From Setaria digitata (taxonomy: Eukaryota > Nematoda > Chromadorea > Rhabditida > Setariidae), in the NCBI GenBank assembly GCA_003640385.1, contig RCAB01000046.1, positions 172,014-236,013 of the forward strand: DNA of 64,000 nucleotides, in the 5' to 3' direction. A program made the translations under genes and the position numbers. The notes beneath the pieces are model-generated. The model saw only the letters and a program-made list of their open reading frames with translations. It searched no databases and was not told the origin of the DNA. This document shows positions 62,101-64,000 of this stretch, in pieces (position 1 is the first letter of the stretch; each line of letters starts with the position of its first letter).

Positions 62101-63196
62101 CTTTAAAATAATGTCATAGAAGTAATTCAAGTGCTGGGCAACCAATGTTTTTGAATCTTAGCATATCTTGCATTTCTCCCAACTCTTCTTCTTACTCTCC
62201 TTTATGAGAAGTGGAATCATGAAATACCCAAATTCATAATCTGTTTGAATAAATTCAGTTCATTTATATTACCACATCTCTTTCATGATTTTTTTAACTT
62301 AATAGTGCTATATAAAGTTTTTAATAAAACTTCTAGCTATAGACAAGAAATTTAAAGTTTACAATGTGTCTATGGACACACATCAGTTCAGCATGTCTGA
62401 TTCCTAAAGAATTCAAATATTCAAAAATTTTCAATTCTTCAGGGTATCAATATTCATTCATGCATTTAAATAAAGCGATAAGTCTTAGAGCGCCAGCAAA
62501 CTAGCTTATTTATTGGTTATAGGCAAAAATGCACAACACATCTCACACTCCACAGCATATCTCGAAACTCATATGCATTGGGTTTATTGGCTTTTGAAGT
62601 ATTCTCTGGAGTAAAAAGTATTCCTAAATTTGGAAGTGAAGAGGATGACTGGCAATGATTTGTAGCCAGTAGATATCGTACATTTTCACATTCCTTCAAG
62701 TCCTTGTTTTTTGAAATTTGTGGTAACTTTTTTAGAAAGCTGTCGCAACCCATAGAAATTTTATGAAATTGTCAGGATAATTTTAGACAGTCATTTTATT
62801 TGCTAATTTCTGTAGAATATAACCGCAGTCAATAAGCATTCCGTTCATTTCCAGCAGTCCCGTCCTGCTTATTTAATATTATAAATTTGAAATAGGCATA
62901 GGAAATATAACATTAGTCATGGTTTTGTAAAATTGGAGTATCCAGATTATATCTTGAATGAATAATAATAGAAGATACATACAACAAAAGTTAAAGAGTT
63001 TGTTTTGACCACAAATTATATGCATTTCTCCTTTCACTTCAACCAGGCTTTAGAATAATAAGCCTTCTAGAGTCCACCTTTTTTACAGCTGCAATTCGTT
63101 CAGTTTGCGTTTTGCATTGAGATGTTTCTTAACAAATTCAAAGCAACAACCCTTTTTGAGCAGATTAACTATTCTTTTCCTTATATTTGGTTTCCA
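58769..63196 (-). CDS. Unrecognised multi-exon gene
   Basis: Six exons with matching phases: 63087-63196, 62547-62739, 61189-61244, 60543-60670, 59859-59952, 58769-59024 (837 nt, 278 aa plus stop; 5' end incomplete). I do not recognise a family. The first exon is basic (WKPNIRKRIVNLLKKGCCFE, then KKHLNAKRKLNELQL); the second is charged then polar (KKLPQISKNKDLKECENVRY, a Ser run, YEFRDMLWS); exons 3-4 look helical (GFKFLKSTDQLQLF, EIEKIFITTERDKIVQQN, YMREMKYVDIIGLRSE). Exon 5 is short and hydrophobic with several Cys, and the last exon is Leu/Phe-rich with an acidic patch (ESEYSDVQIEADI) ending HVKNR. No clear signal peptide, zinc finger or catalytic motif is visible. Another exon near 63.35-63.44 kb (LDFRALHNSYKIGI) is possible upstream. 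Exon 3 (56 nt) and the acceptor of exon 4 (TTGATAG) are the weakest parts. Confidence 0.55.
59133..59238. repeat. TA-rich microsatellite cluster
   Basis: A TA run at 59133-59164, then degenerate ATATT/ACATATT words, then a second TA run ending near 59236 with mirrored CAAATATAT and ATATATTTG edges. It lies in an intron of the unrecognised gene; the open frame on it is repeat-derived. Confidence 0.9.
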
Positions 63197-63947
63197 CTGG
63201 TAAAAACTGAGTGAAACTAGGATTTCTCACTCGCATGCCATAGAAATCATATGCTAACTTTATGGTCATCAGCAGCTTGTCCCATAAAATTGAAATTCTA
63301 TTAAGCACCCGTTATCACTAAGTTTGAACAATGAAATGAAGACAAACAGGTACTTTCTTCTCTCTGTGGACCTATCCCGATTTTGTATGAATTATGTAAT
63401 GCTCTAAAATCCAAACTAAAAATATTCTAGACTAAAATTTTCTAGACTTAATCATCTTAGTTCATTTTGACGTTGTTTAATCATTATATGGATGAGAAAT
63501 AGTGATTAACATTATTTAAATCACATGCGAGAAAATGTTATGTCGATCAGGCTCAATAAAAAGTTGTTACTAAAGGAAAACTGACCGTATTAAATTTCCC
63601 GGGCAGTTTAGTGTCATAGAGTAGTTCAGTTTACAGTATCGGTCACCATCCCTTTAAAATTAATACCTTTTACTACTCACATTCCTAGTCGAAGAAGTGC
63701 AGACTATGAATTTGCCGAATTTTTTGTTTCTGCAATCACTACTCACAGCAAAGCATAGAGCACTGAGTAGGTACTGGTTCATAGAGTTTGCTCTGTTAAG
63801 AAAATACTATTTTATCAAGAGTTTTATTTTTGTTTTTTTTTTTGTTGTTTATTTCCCTTCTTGCATTTCAGTATTTAGCGGAATCAGTTGTTGATTTCAG
63901 TAATTTGTTTATTTTCATATAGGTTTCAATTGCCACCAACTCGATCA
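63197..63947. other. 5' side of the unrecognised gene
   Basis: About 750 bp. A minus-strand block at about 63.35-63.44 kb after the acceptor ATATTTTTAG (LDFRALHNSYKIGI, then GPQREES) may be an upstream exon, with a GTACCT donor, but its phase can be matched only with one of two possible acceptors at the next exon. Otherwise nothing is supported. Confidence 0.3.
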
Positions 63948-64000
63948 AATATATTATATTATATTATATTATATTATATTATATTATATTATATTATATT
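63948..64000. repeat. ATATT pentanucleotide array, runs off the window
   Basis: At least ten tandem copies of ATATT up to the last base. Its full length cannot be seen here. Confidence 0.95.

Overview
This window is AT-rich eukaryotic DNA, almost certainly from a nematode. The evidence is a cuticle collagen with the NCC-type N-terminus, a REKR cleavage site and the 9 + 43 Gly-X-Y layout; introns with GT donors and T-rich TTTCAG/TTTTAG acceptors; and clear metazoan signalling and polarity genes. Introns of about 100-1000 bp argue against Caenorhabditis. A spirurid-like or clade I parasite is possible, but I cannot name a species. All gene models below were built by hand by joining conserved exons; reading phases were checked at every junction.

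Layout, all genes on the minus strand. (1) About 0.4-5.6 kb: 3' part of a C2H2 zinc-finger transcription factor, with further candidate exons at 8.8 kb and 25.5 kb that are compatible in phase and would create an intron of about 16.6 kb. That interval holds no convincing gene but carries patches of higher GC, microsatellites and a G14 run. (2) 26.8-34.4 kb: a full-length lethal giant larvae (Lgl) orthologue, 20 exons, 976 codons plus stop. (3) 34.4-37.9 kb: non-coding, with a candidate solo LTR. (4) 37.9-42.9 kb: an equilibrative nucleoside transporter with two tandem, phase-compatible last exons. (5) 43-49.6 kb: non-coding. (6) 49.6-53.7 kb: a full-length SMAD4-type co-Smad, about 646 aa. (7) An orphan exon-like block at 54.5 kb. 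(8) 54.9-56.9 kb: the cuticle collagen. (9) 58.8-63.2 kb: a six-exon gene I do not recognise. The window ends in an ATATT pentanucleotide array.

The genes do not form one pathway. The co-Smad (TGF-beta output), Lgl (cell polarity) and the zinc-finger factor are developmental regulators; the collagen is structural and the transporter metabolic. From memory, C. elegans lgl-1 and daf-3 are both X-linked, so this could be X-derived, but that is untested. I found no tRNA, rRNA, CRISPR or intact transposon. Nothing here looks like a wholly new biological system; the most informative oddities are the alternative transporter C-termini, the giant zinc-finger intron, the extra linker exon of the co-Smad and the unassigned gene.
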